Assembly: GCF_900116615.1 (NCBI RefSeq)
Contig: NZ_FPBF01000002.1
Span: 1-64,000, forward strand
DNA from: Algoriphagus locisalis
GTDB taxonomy: Bacteria > Bacteroidota > Bacteroidia > Cytophagales > Cyclobacteriaceae
DNA length: 64,000 bases
Direction of reading: 5' to 3'
Positions 1 to 9,941 of this stretch are shown here, one piece after another (position 1 is the stretch's first letter; each line of letters starts with the position of its first letter). Under the pieces are notes generated by a model that saw only the letters and a list, made by a program, of their open reading frames with translations, had not been told where the DNA came from and searched no databases. The translations under genes and the position numbers were made by a program.

Positions 1-411
1 AACGTCTCCCTGTCTGTTCTCAGGTTACTATTTTTTTCGTCTTACATCACTTCAAAGAACTTAGTACCACGCATTTGTGGTTCTGGTCAGATGCCTCAAT
101 CTTTCGATTTCCGCTCCGTTTTTTCCCCTTCCTTGCTGAAGGGAGTGCAAAGGTAAGAGCTTATTTTTAAACCGCAATAACCTTTGTGAAATTTATTTTG
201 AAAGTTTTCAAAGGCTAATCCCTCGATGCTTTAACCCCTCTCTTCAGATGGGTGCGCAAAGGTAAGAACTCTCTTTTGACTTCCTAGCCCCGCAGCTAAA
301 TTAATTTCCTATTCTTTTTTCAAACCTTTTTAGAGCCGATCTCCGCTCCTGCCCTGACACCGTCTGCGTCGTTTGGGAGTGCAAATATCTACCTTTTTTA
401 TTTAAGGGCAA
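1..411 (-). promoter_or_regulatory. rRNA operon promoter/leader region with three tandem promoters reading out of the left edge
   Basis: Read on the minus strand, three Bacteroidota-type promoters point left. The distal one has TTG at 409-411, 19 bases, then GATATTTG at 382-389. The middle one has TACCTTTG at 257-264 with TAG in place of TTG. The proximal one has TTG at 175-177, exactly 19 bases, and TACCTTTG at 147-155. Each is followed by a similar GC-rich start (GCACTCCC, GCGCACCC, GCACTCCC), the kind of discriminator expected at ppGpp-sensitive stable RNA promoters. Further down, near 48-60, the minus strand reads GTTCTTTGAAGT, resembling the boxA-like antitermination motif found before 16S in this phylum. 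The 16S gene itself is not in the window, so the target is inferred. Bases 412-582 hold nothing I recognise. Confidence 0.72.
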
Positions 412-582
412 GAGCAGACTGGAAGAAAATTGTGGAATTACATCTAACTCGTTGATTACAAAAGAAAAAGATTTTAGAGGGTCAATTTACCTGTCCCATC
501 TTCAAAATTTAACTGGTCTTAAAGATAAATTCAGAAGTACCATTAGATGTTAAAACAATTTATTTTGTAAAGAGAATTTGAA

Positions 583-1605
583 TTAATACCTAAAGGTCGG
601 CAGCTCAGGATAATACTTTTTGCTAGGGTCTTTTAAAGAAAAAACATACCTAACCGAAATCTCATGAGCTCCGCCCGAAACTCGCTGACCTAACTTGGAA
701 ATAGAAAAATCATAGCTATACCCAAAATCCAAGCCTGAATCAAATTCAACTCCAATAAGTCCAATCAATGACTCACTATTAGGCAGATTATACTTAGTAG
801 GAAGTCCCCTATACCAAAAGCCAAGGATCAAAGGCTCGAAATAAAACTCTGCTCCTATGTCAAGTTGATCGAATACACCTTGAGATTTGTAATTAAATGC
901 TAGAGCTAGCGACCTTTCTTGATCCGTATTATTGAAATAATCATTAATATTCCCAGGAGCCAAATTAAACCTAACTCCTCCGTGAAAAGAATACTTGACC
1001 GGAAGCCTGTTTGAATTCACTTCCAAATAGCTGATCTGAGGCTCCAAAAGATGAAAAGCAGAAAAACCAAACCAAAACTTTTCCTCATAATATAAAAGAC
1101 CTGCATTCATGTCTGCAGCCCGCAACCGACTGTCACCAGTAAACCCGTTGCCTGGTTCACCCACAATCACTCCCTTATCTATGTCTATCTGAGTACCCAA
1201 AATCACTTGATCAAAAAGCACATCCCGTGATAGGAAACTCACTTGGGTTCCAACATGTAGGAACCGCTTTTCTCCCAACCTTAGTCTATAACTATAAACC
1301 AGACCTATTTCAGAAGTCGTGCTTTGAGTAAAGGACTCCCTTGCCCCTGATACAACGACTCCTATTCCCGAGTTATACTTTTTAGAGAAAAAATCTGCAT
1401 AAGCTGTGTATGCTATGAAGCTTTGATCCAATGCAGGCCACTGATTACGGAAATTAACCCCCACTCTCGTTAACTCGGTACTTCCAGCCAAAGCAGGATT
1501 CAGATAGAAGGGGTTTGCATAAAACTGAGAATACTGAACATCTTGGCCATGTACTTTGACAACAAGAAAAAATAGAATAACTATAAGGTGAAATCTAGGC
1601 ATCAT
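583..1605 (-). CDS. PorP/SprF family type IX secretion system outer-membrane protein
   Basis: A 340-residue protein with a signal peptide (hydrophobic residues 5-18, then VHGQDVQYSQF). The segment YSQFYANPFYLNPALAGS is the hallmark N-terminus of the PorP/SprF family, and the rest alternates short polar and aromatic strands as in an outer-membrane barrel, ending in a motif close to ISVRYVF. PorP/SprF proteins help secrete or anchor particular cargo of the type IX system; in gliding bacteria SprF serves the adhesin SprB. The start ATG overlaps the stop of the upstream gene (ATGA, 1602-1605), so the two are co-translated. That neighbour carries a type B sorting domain, which fits a dedicated cargo/partner pair. 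Specific cargo is inferred from the linkage only. Confidence 0.9.
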   Translation of the reverse strand: MMPRFHLIVILFFLVVKVHGQDVQYSQFYANPFYLNPALAGSTELTRVGVNFRNQWPALDQSFIAYTAYADFFSKKYNSGIGVVVSGARESFTQSTTSEIGLVYSYRLRLGEKRFLHVGTQVSFLSRDVLFDQVILGTQIDIDKGVIVGEPGNGFTGDSRLRAADMNAGLLYYEEKFWFGFSAFHLLEPQISYLEVNSNRLPVKYSFHGGVRFNLAPGNINDYFNNTDQERSLALAFNYKSQGVFDQLDIGAEFYFEPLILGFWYRGLPTKYNLPNSESLIGLIGVEFDSGLDFGYSYDFSISKLGQRVSGGAHEISVRYVFSLKDPSKKYYPELPTFRY

Positions 1606-3953
1606 CGGATTAATTTGAATTTACCAGACTTAGTTACCTTTTCTCCATCGGTAGCTACAGCATCATACCTATACACGTATATCCCCGCATCCAGCAGCTT
1701 TCCCTCTAATTTACCGTCCCAACCCGGAGTCATAAAATCATCAGTTTGGAAAATGAGATCTCCCCAGGTGTTAAAAATCGATAGCTCACCTGAAATCAAA
1801 CCTTTAGATTTTGGAAGAAAAAATTGATTGGAACTAGCGAGCGGAGTGAATCCTGTTGGAAACATTAATCTGTAACTTCGAATAATAGAAACTCTTTTAG
1901 TCAGAGATGCCTCACAGCCCCACATGTTAGTGACGGTAAGTGTAACATCAAATTCACCTTTTTTACCATAAATGTGAGTTGGATTTTTCTCAGTAGAAAC
2001 TGATCCATCTCCAAAATCCCAGCTCCAGCTTTGAGCACCATTTGGAGATAAGTCTCTAAATTGAAATTCATCATCAGGAAAAAACCCACCATCTTCTTCA
2101 CCTTTCACGCCTGTGCCTCTTATTTCAAAGTCGAAATTAGCGATAAGCTCTTCCTCAAGAATAACAACTTGCAAAGACTCAGGAGATGAGTAGCAAGCTA
2201 AATCCGCATGCTTAATCTGCAATTGATATTCTCCCGAGATTGAAACTTCCTTCATTTCATCATTCAAATAGGTTTGGCCTCCGTTGGAAAGTTTATAATC
2301 ATAGGTAAATGGGTCATAATTTGAAATACTGTTTGTCACATCCACTGGCTCCCCAGGAATACAACCAACAACTGGTGATTCGAAATCAAAATCAGGGAAT
2401 TCCGGAAAACTCACTGAAATCACATTGGAAATAGCAGGACAATTTTTCCTGTTAAAAGCCTTCACCAAAAATTCTCCCTGCGATCTTGCCGTGTATTGAC
2501 TTGAAGTAGCTCCTTCTATTAGTTGATCATCTTTGTACCATTCATAGCGCTCATAGATCTCTCCGCCTCTAGAGGTAAAGGTCACTGATTCTCCTCCGCA
2601 TAATCTAACTTCTTCTACGATCTCAAGATTATCATCTTCAAAAATGCTTATCGGCTCCGGAGATTCTTGAATTTTTAAGGTCATTGCATTTCCCGAGGAG
2701 CTTTTCCCATACGTATCAGTTATGGTGTAATAAACAGTGACATTTTGATCAGTAAAGCCTTCATTTGGAAAAAATGTGAAGTCGCCGCCATTGGTCCCGG
2801 CTTTGAACGTTCCTTCGGGAATTTCCAAAACCCTGTTTTCTTCCCTACATTTTCCTTGGGCACAGATATCTTCTGTCTCTGCGTCTATTTCGTCAAGCGA
2901 GCTATAAAACTGCAGACACCGAATTTCGCTATTTTCATTTGGAAGAATGACTTCTTCATCCGTGATGAAATATGTATTCTCTTGTCCTTCGCAGGAAGCA
3001 AAATCTGTGAAATCGACACCTGAAGGATTTTCCAGACCAGCATCATTGGACACTTCTACGATTAGATTTCTGATTTCATGAATGTTTGTTTCACCACCCG
3101 TAGATGCTGCGAAGCCAATTTTCAGGAATTCCGGTGCATCAAAATTAAATGCATTTCCCGGGAAAATAGTTATCAAACGAGGCTCTCCCGTCTGGGTGGT
3201 AACCTCCATTTCCAGTTTAAATAAATACCCCTCTCCACTGGGATGCGGCTGCAAATCAAGATAAACCTTCCTGTAGCCAATCTGATTGGGATCTGTCACT
3301 CTACTCGTACCTTGGCCTCCAGAACTTAATGGAAACCTAAAGTCCACATCCAAAGCCAAAACCTCCTGTCCCGGCAGTGGGGTATCCGTTATTTTCCCAA
3401 TGACAAAATCATATCCATTCACCCCGCTTCCTCCCTTCCGTAAAGAAATAGCGTTTGGAAAAAGACCTGGACTCCCTCCTAAAAAGCCACCAACTTTTCC
3501 TTCGGACGAATTACCGAAATTCCCAAAACTATCAAATCCCAACCCCAAATATCCACCTGTCATTCCTGCCTGCCCATTGCGTTGCGCGTACCCAAAAGAG
3601 CCTCCAAAACCCCCAGGTCTAAAATTCTGAACAACTGCATCGAACAGAAACACTGTCAATCCGTCCGCTCCTGTTCCACCATACATGAAGTATTCGAAAG
3701 AAGCTTTGATGCCATATGCAGGCGAAAAAGGAATGTCTATATAAACGTATCCATTTTGCTCTTGCTGAGCATCTGTCAGTCGCAACACACCATCCTGAAG
3801 TCTAGCGCTTCCACCAAATACTGTTGAAGCTCCTAAAGACTCTTGATCAGCAAACGTCTCACAATACGGAAAACCTACTTGCGCCATAGTATCCGTACTG
3901 AAAAAAAGGCAGAAAAATGCAGAAGCTAAAAGTAAAATCCTCAAGTCTTTCAT
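1602..3953 (-). CDS. Secreted L-type lectin/PKD protein with type B (CHU_C) C-terminal sorting domain
   Basis: A 783-residue surface protein. Residues 1-24 form a signal peptide ending TMAQ. Residues about 26-305 resemble a bacterial L-type lectin fold (GGTGADGLTVFLFD, then GGYLGLGFDSFGNF, both typical of the carbohydrate-binding core). Residues about 310-640 are Ig-like and cysteine-containing repeats. A PKD domain follows at about 650-700 (SWSWDFGDGS, later YTVT-like DVTLTVTN). The last 85 residues (FPTGFTP to KFKLIR) match the gliding-motility-associated CHU_C domain, the type B signal for type IX secretion. It is expected to be exported and displayed on the cell surface, binding glycans. 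It lies directly upstream of, and overlaps, the PorP/SprF gene. The ligand is unknown. Confidence 0.85.
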   Translation of the reverse strand: MKDLRILLLASAFFCLFFSTDTMAQVGFPYCETFADQESLGASTVFGGSARLQDGVLRLTDAQQEQNGYVYIDIPFSPAYGIKASFEYFMYGGTGADGLTVFLFDAVVQNFRPGGFGGSFGYAQRNGQAGMTGGYLGLGFDSFGNFGNSSEGKVGGFLGGSPGLFPNAISLRKGGSGVNGYDFVIGKITDTPLPGQEVLALDVDFRFPLSSGGQGTSRVTDPNQIGYRKVYLDLQPHPSGEGYLFKLEMEVTTQTGEPRLITIFPGNAFNFDAPEFLKIGFAASTGGETNIHEIRNLIVEVSNDAGLENPSGVDFTDFASCEGQENTYFITDEEVILPNENSEIRCLQFYSSLDEIDAETEDICAQGKCREENRVLEIPEGTFKAGTNGGDFTFFPNEGFTDQNVTVYYTITDTYGKSSSGNAMTLKIQESPEPISIFEDDNLEIVEEVRLCGGESVTFTSRGGEIYERYEWYKDDQLIEGATSSQYTARSQGEFLVKAFNRKNCPAISNVISVSFPEFPDFDFESPVVGCIPGEPVDVTNSISNYDPFTYDYKLSNGGQTYLNDEMKEVSISGEYQLQIKHADLACYSSPESLQVVILEEELIANFDFEIRGTGVKGEEDGGFFPDDEFQFRDLSPNGAQSWSWDFGDGSVSTEKNPTHIYGKKGEFDVTLTVTNMWGCEASLTKRVSIIRSYRLMFPTGFTPLASSNQFFLPKSKGLISGELSIFNTWGDLIFQTDDFMTPGWDGKLEGKLLDAGIYVYRYDAVATDGEKVTKSGKFKLIR

Positions 3954-3995
3954 TGGTTAATAATGGGAAAGCCAAAATACACTTTAAACAACAAA

Positions 3996-4030
3996 CAATA
4001 AAAAAGCCCTGAATTATTAATCCAGGGCTT
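3996..4030 (-). terminator. Rho-independent terminator after purA
   Basis: The arms AAGCCCTG (4004-4011) and CAGGGCTT (4023-4030) pair perfectly over 8 bp. On the minus strand the hairpin is followed by a T-rich run. It ends the rel-fur-purA operon and separates it from the lectin gene. Confidence 0.8.
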
Positions 4031-4050
4031 AGCATTTTGTTGTGTAAATT

Positions 4051-5409
<1,359 letters not shown>

Positions 5410-6552
5410 TTATTTCTCTTCGTTCAGATTAACATCGTAATAATACATGACATCCTCATCTGGCTGATCTTTGGCTCTGAACATCAAACCATAATTGGTA
5501 TTTATGAAAGTGGTAGATAAATCCTGATTAATTTCTGACAAATTTAGCTCTCCTACCTTTTTGAAATTTGAATCAAACACTTCCAAAAAAAGCGATGCAT
5601 CCTTCTTTCCTTCCCCTTTAACCGCTCTAACATAAACATTGAGATCTTCAATGAAACTAATCGATCCGAATCTAACTTGATTGCGCCAAGCTTCTTGCCA
5701 TTCCCACAATAACTCTCCAGAATCAACTTCGCCTTTATAGTTTTCGGGTCTTCTTTTTTGAGATGGAAAAAACTTGGATTCGAAAGTATAGGTATGGTGT
5801 AAACCTGAATTTAAATCATAAATTAAAACATCACTAAAACTAGGGTAGCTCACCACTAGTTTATTCCCAAAAACGCTCAGTTGCGGTTCATCTCCCCCTC
5901 CCATTGTCAAGCCTTTCCACTTAACATTAAACCTAGTATTATAATAACGAGAGGAGTCTAAGGCCACAGGCAAATTAAACATGGAATCTTGATCTACACT
6001 ATATCCAATTACCTTGATTCGGTTCTCATAATCATAGATAAAATATCCAATATTATCATTTCTATCCAAACCGGTGAATTCCCGAGATCCTCCAGAAATA
6101 GCTAAGGCAGGGTATTCCAAATCTCCAAAAACCCCATATTCTTGTAAAAACTTACTAGACACCTCCTTGGTTTGAACCTTCTGTCTGAAAAATTGCTGGC
6201 TATTAATGAAAATATTAAATTTTCGTGTACTAAAATAGGTAAATACTGTACCCACCCCAGAAGGCCCCTCAATTTCCATAATATCACCGTCCTGAGACCA
6301 AGCTGAATCAGCAGAAATATAAATGCTGTCCAATGAATGGGCAATTCTATTATAAATAGTTCCCTTGGTTTTAGAGGAATCAAGAAAAACCATATGATTC
6401 CCGTCAGTAGTAAGGCCTCCATCCCCTATAAAAAACTCTTTGCGGTCAGAAACCTCCAGTACATAGCCCTGTTCCGAGATTGGCTTCTCAGAACAGGAAA
6501 AAGAAATAATTAATAGACAATAAAAGGAACTATATCTTCTTTTTAAACTCAT
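5410..6552 (-). CDS. Putative DUF4221-like beta-propeller lipoprotein
   Basis: About 380 residues from the ATG at 6552. The N-terminus is a lipoprotein signal (hydrophobic YCLLIISFSC, with Cys as the probable lipidation site). The rest has the repeating hydrophobic strand/turn pattern of a six-bladed propeller, and the general layout recalls DUF4221 proteins common in Bacteroidota; I hold this family assignment loosely. No catalytic motif is evident. The start lies inside the 3' end of the STAS gene (23-bp overlap), so it is translated from the same mRNA, and purA follows after about 90 bp. Why a surface or periplasmic lipoprotein sits in a stringent-response operon is unclear. Confidence 0.65.
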   Translation of the reverse strand: MSLKRRYSSFYCLLIISFSCSEKPISEQGYVLEVSDRKEFFIGDGGLTTDGNHMVFLDSSKTKGTIYNRIAHSLDSIYISADSAWSQDGDIMEIEGPSGVGTVFTYFSTRKFNIFINSQQFFRQKVQTKEVSSKFLQEYGVFGDLEYPALAISGGSREFTGLDRNDNIGYFIYDYENRIKVIGYSVDQDSMFNLPVALDSSRYYNTRFNVKWKGLTMGGGDEPQLSVFGNKLVVSYPSFSDVLIYDLNSGLHHTYTFESKFFPSQKRRPENYKGEVDSGELLWEWQEAWRNQVRFGSISFIEDLNVYVRAVKGEGKKDASLFLEVFDSNFKKVGELNLSEINQDLSTTFINTNYGLMFRAKDQPDEDVMYYYDVNLNEEK

Positions 6553-6871
6553 CAATTGAATCAAAAACTGTAAAAATATTATTCAGCTTGGTGATTATCA
6601 ACAATTTCTTCACATGCTCAGATGGAGCAGTCAGATATACTTCGCCGTCCTTGTTGCGCATTTTAGTGAGCATGGTGATCAGAAGACCGATACCACTTGA
6701 ACTAATATACCTCACCTCACTAAGGTCAACCACAAACTTTTTCACACCTTCTTCAACAGCATCTGAAACAACTTCAACGAGCTTAGGACCAACTTCATCT
6801 CCTATCAAATCTCCCTGAATGAAAAGGTAATTTGCAAGCTCATCTTTGCTTGTATTATACGTTAGTTTCAT
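6530..6871 (-). CDS. STAS-domain protein (anti-sigma factor antagonist type)
   Basis: A 113-residue single-domain protein of the SpoIIAA/RsbV type. The key segment [23 protein letters not shown] contains the SSSG turn, whose serine is phosphorylated in classical anti-anti-sigma factors. Length and fold order match the family. The start overlaps the stop of the Fur-family gene (ATGA, 6868-6871), and its own 3' end overlaps the lipoprotein gene. No cognate anti-sigma kinase or phosphatase is present in the window, so a role in sigma-factor partner switching is only a family inference. It may instead act as a regulatory binding partner of another operon product. Confidence 0.85.
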   Translation of the reverse strand: MKLTYNTSKDELANYLFIQGDLIGDEVGPKLVEVVSDAVEEGVKKFVVDLSEVRYISSSGIGLLITMLTKMRNKDGEVYLTAPSEHVKKLLIITKLNNIFTVFDSIDEFKKKI

Positions 6872-7341
6872 AGTGTTTCTTCTTTTCTATTTTCACAATT
6901 CTCCTTATGGCAACTGCCATACAATATTAAGGAGTGGTGTAGAACTTTGAAGTTCAATATTTCACCAACTGTATTTTGAATATTTTGTATCCTAGGGTCG
7001 CAAAATTCCAGTACCTGATTGCAATCTGTGCAAATCAGGTGGTCGTGCTGCTTGAAACCGTAGGATTTTTCGAATTGGGCGAGATTTTTCCCAAACTGAT
7101 GCTTGGTCACCAAATCACACTCCACCAGGAGGTCAAGGGTATTGTAAACAGTGGCTCGACTTACTCGATAGTTCTTATTTTTCATACTGATGTACAGCGA
7201 CTCTACATCAAAATGTCCTGACCGGGAGTAAATCTCTTCTAAGATGGCATAGCGCTCCGGAGTTTTCCGTAGCTTCTTTGTTTCAAGATAGGCTGTAAAT
7301 ATCTTTTTTACCTCTTCAAAATGAGTAGTATTCAAAGGCAT
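6868..7341 (-). CDS. Fur/PerR family metal-dependent transcriptional repressor
   Basis: A 157-residue Fur-superfamily regulator. The N-terminal winged helix includes [26 protein letters not shown] and [18 protein letters not shown]. The metal/dimer domain has [15 protein letters not shown] (first CxxC plus histidines) and a second cysteine pair CHKENC near the C-terminus, giving a structural zinc site. Whether it senses iron (Fur), peroxide (PerR) or zinc (Zur) cannot be decided from sequence. It sits 54 bp after rel and overlaps the STAS gene by 4 bp. A perfect TATATTTG box at 7358-7365 in that gap suggests an extra internal promoter, perhaps autoregulated. Confidence 0.92.
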   Translation of the reverse strand: MPLNTTHFEEVKKIFTAYLETKKLRKTPERYAILEEIYSRSGHFDVESLYISMKNKNYRVSRATVYNTLDLLVECDLVTKHQFGKNLAQFEKSYGFKQHDHLICTDCNQVLEFCDPRIQNIQNTVGEILNFKVLHHSLILYGSCHKENCENRKEETL

Positions 7342-7357
7342 TAGCTGGGTATTTTTT

Positions 7358-7365
7358 CAAATATA
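7358..7365 (-). promoter_or_regulatory. Putative internal promoter (-7 element) for the fur-like gene
   Basis: On the minus strand this reads TATATTTG, a perfect match to TAnnTTTG, placed 17 bp before the fur-like ATG. No TTG is found at the usual 19-base spacing, so it is a partial match. Confidence 0.4.
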
Positions 7366-7395
7366 ACTTTTGTAAGTAAGAAATGATTCAATGTA

Positions 7396-9612
7396 TCAAT
7401 CAAACCTTGAAACCTTTAGTATTCCATCGACTTCCACAAGATTTTCAATCAGCTTATCAAGATGCTCGGTACTATGCACATAAAGTTTGATTGTACCTTC
7501 AAAAATCCCTGAATCAGAATCCACGGTAATCGACCTCATATTCACTTTCAATTCGTTGGAAATCACTTTGGTGACATCATTTATCAACCCTACTCTATCG
7601 GTACCAAGGATTCTTAACCCAGCCAGAAAAGCAATTTCCTTTTGGCTTGTCCATCTTGCTTTGATCACCCTATTGCCATGATTGGAAAGCAACTCCAGCG
7701 CATTAGGGCAGGAAGTTCGGTGTATTTTGATTCCTTCATTCACAGTCACAAATCCAAATACATCATCTCCAGGGATAGGATTGCAGCATTTAGCCAAAAT
7801 ATAATCCACTACATCCATATCCTCTCCAATCAAGAGCTGATCGTGGTCTGGACCTTTCAGGCTTTTTATCTCTTTGGTAAACGAAGACTCGTCTCTGACT
7901 TTCTCCTGACTCGATTTATTTTGAAGCTTTTGGGTAGCCTTAAATTCCTTGAATGACTTAATCGACGTGGGATCAATAGCTCCAATCCCAACTCTATAAT
8001 AAAATTCATTCGCCGTTTTCAATTCAAAAAACGCACGAAGTTTATCAACAGATTCGGAATTGAACTCCATCTTCATCTGCTTCATCTTGCGCTGCACGAT
8101 CTCCCGTCCATCCAGAATAGCAGATTTTTTATCCTCACGTAGTGCATCTTTGATTTTAGCTTTTGCCCGGGTAGTTACTACATTGTTAAGCCAATCTTCG
8201 GTAGGCTTTTGCTTATTAGACGTGAGAATTTCTACCTGATCCCCATTTTTTAATTTATGTGAAATAGGCACCAGGCGCTGATTGACTTTTGCTCCAATGC
8301 ACTTAGCCCCTACTTCTGTATGGATTTCAAAAGCAAAATCTAAAGCAGTTGAGCCAAAAGGCAACACCTTCAAATCACCTTTTGGAGTAAAGACAAATAC
8401 TTCATCATGAAAAAGATTTCCCCGGAAATCATCCATAAATTCGATCGCATTCCCATCATTGGATTCGAGCAAGCCACGTACCTGAGTGATCCAATCGTCA
8501 AGTCCTGATGGTCCCTTTGAGTTTTCCCTGTCTTTATATTTCCAATGAGCAGCATATCCACGCTCAGCTATTTCGTCCATCCGTTCGGTACGAATCTGTA
8601 CTTCCACCCATTGGCCAGTGCCACTCATCACAGTGGTATGTAGCGATTCGTAGCCATTCGAGCGCGGTGTACTGATCCAATCCCGAAGTCTATCTGGGTT
8701 TGGTCTATAAAAATCTGTCACAATAGAATACACTTGCCAGCAATCCGCCTTTTCACTTTCCAAATCACTATTCAGAATAATACGAATTGCGAAGAGGTCA
8801 TAAACCTCCTCAAAAGGAATCCCCTGCTTCTTCATCTTATTATAGATGGAAAAAACCGATTTAGGACGTCCTTTGATTGTAAAATCCAATCCCGTTCTTT
8901 TCAGTTCTTCCTCTATCGGCAGGATAAAACTCCTGATAAATTTGTTTCGATAGGATTTTGACTCATTGATTTTGAAAACAATATCCTTATAAGTGGCGGT
9001 GTCTGTATATTTCAAATACAGATCCTCCAATTCAGATTTAATGGTGTAAAGTCCTAATCTATGCGCCAATGGAGCATAGAGGTACATCGTCTCAGACGCA
9101 ATCTTCAGCTGTTTGTGTCTTGGCATGCTAGCCAGCGTCCTCATATTATTGAGTCGGTCAGCTAGTTTAATCAGGATTACACGCACGTCATCAGAAAGCG
9201 TGAGGAGCATTTTCCGGAAATTCTCCGCTTGTTGGGAGCTTCCAGATTCAAAGACTCCAGCAATCTTCGTAAGACCATCTATGATCGTCATGACCTTGTA
9301 GCCAAACTCCCGCTCTATATCCTCAAGCTCCCACTCTGTATCCTCAACCACGTCATGAAGCAAAGCTGCGACGATGGAGGTAGTACCTAAACCGATTTCT
9401 TCTACACAAACTAATGCAACCTCAAGTGGATGGTAGATATAAGGCTCTCCAGACTTGCGACGCATATCTTTGTGCGCCTCCAGCGACACATTAAATGCTC
9501 TTTTTATCAATTTTGCATCCCCAGGCTTAAGGATGGGTTTTGCCTGTCTCAATAGCTTGCGGTAGCGCTTGAGTATTTCTTTTCTTTCTTCTTCTATGTC
9601 CACTTCAATCAT
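7396..9612 (-). CDS. Bifunctional (p)ppGpp synthetase/hydrolase (RelA/SpoT homologue)
   Basis: Makes and degrades the stringent-response alarmone. From the ATG at 9612 the product is 738 residues. Domain order: HD hydrolase (HPLEVALVC, then AALLHDVVEDT at about 95), synthetase (YDLFAIRII and the GYESLHTTV segment), TGS (VFTPKGDLKVLPFGSTALDFAF), conserved CCNPIPGDDVFGFV, and a C-terminal ACT/RRM domain. Intact HDxxED-type residues point to an active hydrolase as well as a synthetase. The frame runs 16 codons further upstream, but that part overlaps a candidate promoter (9630-9660) and lacks family character. It heads the operon ending in purA and diverges from the tRNA-Leu promoter. Confidence 0.94.
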   Translation of the reverse strand: MIEVDIEEERKEILKRYRKLLRQAKPILKPGDAKLIKRAFNVSLEAHKDMRRKSGEPYIYHPLEVALVCVEEIGLGTTSIVAALLHDVVEDTEWELEDIEREFGYKVMTIIDGLTKIAGVFESGSSQQAENFRKMLLTLSDDVRVILIKLADRLNNMRTLASMPRHKQLKIASETMYLYAPLAHRLGLYTIKSELEDLYLKYTDTATYKDIVFKINESKSYRNKFIRSFILPIEEELKRTGLDFTIKGRPKSVFSIYNKMKKQGIPFEEVYDLFAIRIILNSDLESEKADCWQVYSIVTDFYRPNPDRLRDWISTPRSNGYESLHTTVMSGTGQWVEVQIRTERMDEIAERGYAAHWKYKDRENSKGPSGLDDWITQVRGLLESNDGNAIEFMDDFRGNLFHDEVFVFTPKGDLKVLPFGSTALDFAFEIHTEVGAKCIGAKVNQRLVPISHKLKNGDQVEILTSNKQKPTEDWLNNVVTTRAKAKIKDALREDKKSAILDGREIVQRKMKQMKMEFNSESVDKLRAFFELKTANEFYYRVGIGAIDPTSIKSFKEFKATQKLQNKSSQEKVRDESSFTKEIKSLKGPDHDQLLIGEDMDVVDYILAKCCNPIPGDDVFGFVTVNEGIKIHRTSCPNALELLSNHGNRVIKARWTSQKEIAFLAGLRILGTDRVGLINDVTKVISNELKVNMRSITVDSDSGIFEGTIKLYVHSTEHLDKLIENLVEVDGILKVSRFD

Positions 9613-9629
9613 ACAGGAGGAATTTAATA

Positions 9630-9660
9630 CAAAAATGGGCAGAGACTCATCTTGTATCAA
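9630..9660 (-). promoter_or_regulatory. Putative rel operon promoter
   Basis: Minus strand TTG (9658-9660), 20 bases, CATTTTTG (9630-9637), one mismatch from consensus. It would start transcription only a few bases before the ATG at 9612 and therefore supports that start over the longer frame. Confidence 0.4.
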
Positions 9661-9687
9661 ATGATAAATATTTTTTTTTGAATGCTA

Positions 9688-9717
9688 TTGCATTTTATTT
9701 AATAGTACCTACATTTG
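9688..9717 (+). promoter_or_regulatory. Promoter of tRNA-Leu
   Basis: TTG at 9688-9690, exactly 19 bases, TACATTTG at 9710-9717: a full match to the Bacteroidota housekeeping promoter. It lies about 50 bp before the tRNA and diverges from rel. Confidence 0.8.
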
Positions 9718-9767
9718 CATCCACAATTGGATTTGGAATCAATATTCATATCTGATTTGTACGTATT

Positions 9768-9849
9768 GCGGATGTGGCGAAATTGGTAGACGCACTAGAC
9801 TTAGGATCTAGCGCCGCGAGGCATGGGGGTTCGAGTCCCTCTATCCGCA
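9768..9849 (+). tRNA. tRNA-Leu (anticodon TAG)
   Basis: The acceptor arm GCGGATG (9768-9774) pairs with TATCCGC (9842-9848), followed by discriminator A. The anticodon stem CTAGA/TCTAG encloses the loop CTTAGGA, giving anticodon TAG. The T arm has GGGGG-TTCGAGT-CCCTC. The extended variable arm (about 13 nt) fits a class II leucine tRNA. CCA is not encoded. Confidence 0.95.
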
Positions 9850-9860
9850 CTAAATACCGA

Positions 9861-9912
9861 ACCCTCAATCACTCAACTGTCTTCAAAAGCAGGGAAGGGA
9901 TTGGGGGTTTTT
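9861..9912 (+). terminator. Probable terminator after tRNA-Leu
   Basis: ACCCTCAATC (9861-9870) pairs with GATTGGGGGT (9899-9908), allowing one G-T pair, and a run of T follows. The loop is long (28 nt), so read-through into the trigger factor gene is possible. Confidence 0.5.
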
Positions 9913-9941
9913 AGTTAATCTTCATTATTAAATTTTGAGCT

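Noticed and set aside
3286..3630. Proline-rich plus-strand frame inside the lectin gene
   Set aside because: Antisense of the Gly-rich lectin region, which naturally yields Pro codons on the other strand.
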